Part shown: positions 62,207 through 64,000 of the stretch, one piece after another
Layout: each line of letters starts with the position of its first letter
Numbering within the stretch: position 1 is the first letter of the stretch
Assembly (NCBI RefSeq): GCF_030686155.1
Contig: NZ_JAUPEV010000005.1
Coordinates: forward strand, 55,979 to 119,978
Length of the DNA: 64,000 bases
Reading direction: 5' to 3'
From: Helicobacter_J cappadocius
Lineage (GTDB): Bacteria; Campylobacterota; Campylobacteria; Campylobacterales; Helicobacteraceae
Translations under genes and position numbers: made by a program
The notes under the pieces: model-generated
What the model was told of the DNA's origin: nothing
The model's database searches: none
The model's input: only the letters and a program-made list of their open reading frames with translations

Positions 62207-63010
62207 TTAGAAGGTTTTGCTTATACCCCCCCCCCCCATTTCTTTATTAGCTATTTTTGCAGCTTTGAGGTAGATAAAGTTTTTGAGTCCATCTGGAGAA
62301 AAACCTTCTATTTGGTACATATTCATGGCCTTTGTATTTTTTGTATCACACCATAGATAGATGGATTGTATATCAAAGTTGTTTAATTCCTGATAAAACA
62401 TTTGCCATATTTTTATTAAGCTATCTTTGCCTCCATAATTTGCGATGTAGTTGATGTAAGCACCTTTGCCATTGATATTAAAGATCAAATAACTAATGAT
62501 TTGTCTTTCTTTTTTTATATAGAGTATTCTTTTATTTTTGATCCAATCTTTTATGGTTTCAAGTGTGGGTAGGTGGTCAAAATAAATATTAAAATCTTTT
62601 TGAATAAGTTCATAAAATTTCTTTGCTGAAGGTTTTTTATAAGGAGGTTGCTGGATTTCCATCTTAGAGATATTAGATAGATTTTTTCTAAGCCTTATAT
62701 AAACAGTTTGTTTTTTTGCAGAGTTTAGAATAATTTCTTCTTGTTTTTGAAGAATTTCTATGCAGATGGGTGCATTATTTTGGATTTTGCTCAAAGTATC
62801 TTGAAGTTTTTTTATATCATTGCTAAAAAAATACAATCTCCAAAAACCTAGCTCTTTTTTGAGTATGATAATAGAATGAGATAAAATTTTTACTTGATAG
62901 GCGATGTTTAGCTGTGTGTAGAAGTTGGTATAGATGTTTTTCGCATTTTTTTTAATCAAAAATATCTGGGAACGGATATCATTAATATCCATTTTTTGAA
63001 AGTCTTTCAT
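62207..63010 (-). CDS. GNAT-type acyltransferase of the glycan cluster (copy 1), G12 at its 3' end
   Basis: 267 aa. An N-terminal half of unclear fold (YFFSNDIKKLQDTLSKI) is followed by a GNAT-like C-terminal region: ISYLIFNINGKGAYINYIANYGG and SIYLWCDTKNTKAMNMYQIEGF (about 225-246). It is similar in layout to the gene at 60526-61308. The last residues GGGGISKTF are encoded by the G12 tract. It starts 2 bases after the ligase stop, with no clear ribosome site, and so depends on coupling. Confidence 0.68.
   Translation of the reverse strand: MKDFQKMDINDIRSQIFLIKKNAKNIYTNFYTQLNIAYQVKILSHSIIILKKELGFWRLYFFSNDIKKLQDTLSKIQNNAPICIEILQKQEEIILNSAKKQTVYIRLRKNLSNISKMEIQQPPYKKPSAKKFYELIQKDFNIYFDHLPTLETIKDWIKNKRILYIKKERQIISYLIFNINGKGAYINYIANYGGKDSLIKIWQMFYQELNNFDIQSIYLWCDTKNTKAMNMYQIEGFSPDGLKNFIYLKAAKIANKEMGGGGISKTF
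62226..62237. repeat. C12 (G12 on minus) tract at the 3' end of the GNAT gene
   Basis: Twelve C on the plus strand. Current frame ends GGT ATA AGC AAA ACC TTC TAA. With 10, the frame continues YKQNLLSPDFFLRSA to a TGA at 62178-62180 that shares its A with ATG 62178 of the formyltransferase. Confidence 0.9.
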
Positions 63011-63013
63011 TGG

Positions 63014-64000
63014 CTAACTTTGTGTTTTGATAAACTCTTTGAGTGCTATTCTATCGATTTTACCATTTGCATTCAAGGGCATTTTTTCAATACGGAGTAG
63101 TTTTTGAGGATACATATATTTCGCAATTTTATTTTTAAGATGTTCGAAAATAGCTTTTTTTTCTAATTCTATTTTGCTTTGATAGCATAAAATAATTTGA
63201 TTATTTTCATACATTATACACAAGCTCTCTATAGAGTCAAAATCACTTAAAGCTATTTCGATTTCACTTAATTCGATTCTATAGCCATTATGCTTGATTT
63301 GATAGTCCTTTCTTCCCATCAGCACTAGTTCTTGGAATTCATTATATTGGGCAAGATCTCCTGTTTTATAGACTTTATCATAGTATTTATTATGAGTGGG
63401 GTTTTGGATGAATACTTCAGATGATTTATTTAGATTTTGGAAATATTGTAAAGATAGGCACGAACCTCTCACATAGAGTTCGCCTGTAATATTTGGCTTA
63501 TTGATGATTTGATTATTTTCATCAATAAGTAATATTTGTGTATTTCTGCAAGGCTTCCCGATAGGAATAGCTTGTGCATCACTAAAATTCCTATCTACAA
63601 TATAGCGGCAACAAATATCGGTTATTTCGCTAGGTCCATATAGGTTTCCAAATACAGCATTTGGATAATATTTTTTGAAATAGTTGAGAACCTTAGAACT
63701 CATACTTTCTCCCCCAAAAAATATTTTATCTAGCTTTGGACACACCTTTGATAAAAGATCAAGATTTGCTATTTGAGTCAGCACAGAAGGCACCCAATAA
63801 ATGTAATTGATGTTATTTTGTTCTACAAATTTTAGGCTTTCGATGGGGAATAAAAATTTTTCCTCTGGAATAAGAACCAGTTTGTTGCCTATAGCAAAAG
63901 TGGGGTATATATCAAATAGGGATTTATCAAAATAAAACGGGGACTGATTTCCGATCACATCAGAATTAGAAGGTCTTATTTTTTCTTCTGATAATATCCA
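63014..64000 (-). CDS. AMP-forming adenylate ligase, C-terminal part (cut by window end)
   Basis: At least 328 codons, still open at the window edge, where SDVIGNQSPFYFDKSL is typical of A3-A4 in amino-acid adenylation domains. Motifs NLYGPSEIT, GELYVRG, YKTGDLAQ (about A7) and GRKDYQIKHNGYRIELSEIE (A8), and NANGKIDR with the catalytic Lys near the end (A10) are present. It probably activates an amino acid for transfer to a carrier protein, as DltA-like ligases and the Campylobacter Cj1307 type do. A carrier gene may lie outside the window. It is the first visible gene of the operon. Confidence 0.85.
   Translation of the reverse strand, partial: WILSEEKIRPSNSDVIGNQSPFYFDKSLFDIYPTFAIGNKLVLIPEEKFLFPIESLKFVEQNNINYIYWVPSVLTQIANLDLLSKVCPKLDKIFFGGESMSSKVLNYFKKYYPNAVFGNLYGPSEITDICCRYIVDRNFSDAQAIPIGKPCRNTQILLIDENNQIINKPNITGELYVRGSCLSLQYFQNLNKSSEVFIQNPTHNKYYDKVYKTGDLAQYNEFQELVLMGRKDYQIKHNGYRIELSEIEIALSDFDSIESLCIMYENNQIILCYQSKIELEKKAIFEHLKNKIAKYMYPQKLLRIEKMPLNANGKIDRIALKEFIKTQS

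Noticed and set aside
1..64000. CRISPR arrays, tRNA/rRNA genes, insertion sequences, prophage genes
   Set aside because: None was seen: no regularly spaced repeats, no cloverleaf-like intergenic segments, no transposase, integrase or phage structural proteins.

Overview
The window is AT-rich chromosomal DNA from a member of the Helicobacteraceae (Campylobacterota). Three things point there. From memory of the Helicobacter pylori map, several blocks keep its gene order: nusB-ribH-kdsA-carbonic anhydrase with pyrF-panC (HP0001-HP0006), groEL-groES/dnaG and its PP-loop neighbour (HP0010-HP0013), kdsB-Dsb protein-UPF0323 lipoprotein-GSP-synthase-like (HP0230-HP0233), rny to ftsY (about HP0760-HP0763), and amiA beside a nitronate monooxygenase (HP0772-HP0773). 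MqnA of the futalosine menaquinone route is present. There are also long G/C and A/T homopolymer tracts of the kind this group uses for phase variation. No rRNA, tRNA, CRISPR array, transposase or prophage was seen.

Layout: 1-6.4 kb holds housekeeping genes (nitronate monooxygenase end, amiA, mqnA, two amino-acid ABC permeases, lepA). At 6.4-7.2 kb is a decayed GmrSD-type restriction gene. At 7.3-22.0 kb a 1379-aa autotransporter and a complete Tad/Flp pilus locus lie on the minus strand, in the transcription order flp, tadV, rcpC, rcpA, tadZ, tadA, tadB, tadC, tadD, tadE, tadF, tadG, then the autotransporter. An alcohol dehydrogenase and a cupin follow at 22.2-23.7 kb. At 24.0-28.5 kb is a restriction-modification island with much damage: an intact D12 methyltransferase, an HNH endonuclease frameshifted at an A8 run, a beta-class methyltransferase frameshifted next to its DPPY motif, a second HNH fragment with a Cys where the His should be, and an intact HsdR-N-like nuclease with a G12 run beside its predicted -10 box.

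From 28.6 to 57.1 kb the content is conserved core: chaperonins with a CIRCE-like operator and a good sigma-70 promoter, primase, kgtP-like transporter, feoB, a porin, panC/pyrF, DedA, carbonic anhydrase-kdsA-ribH-nusB, radA, ftsY, rny, kdsB, a Dsb protein, an iron-regulated TonB receptor and a UvrD-like helicase. At 57.3-59.2 kb a second R-M unit has a D12 methyltransferase broken at a T10 run, followed by a FokI-like nuclease domain with no normal start codon. The end (59.2-64 kb) is a surface-glycan cluster: a GT56-like glycosyltransferase, two paralogous GNAT proteins, a formyltransferase-like enzyme and an AMP-forming ligase.

The most unusual signal is in that last operon. Two long G runs (12 and 11) lie at the 3' ends of consecutive genes, after the catalytic domains. 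In both cases a tract length of 10 (or 13) would move the stop codon so that it overlaps the next gene's start (TGATG and ATGA). This looks like a phase-variable switch of C-terminal tails and translational coupling rather than simple on/off of an enzyme. Together with the promoter G12, T10 and A8 runs, the window has at least five candidate contingency tracts in defence and surface-decoration genes.
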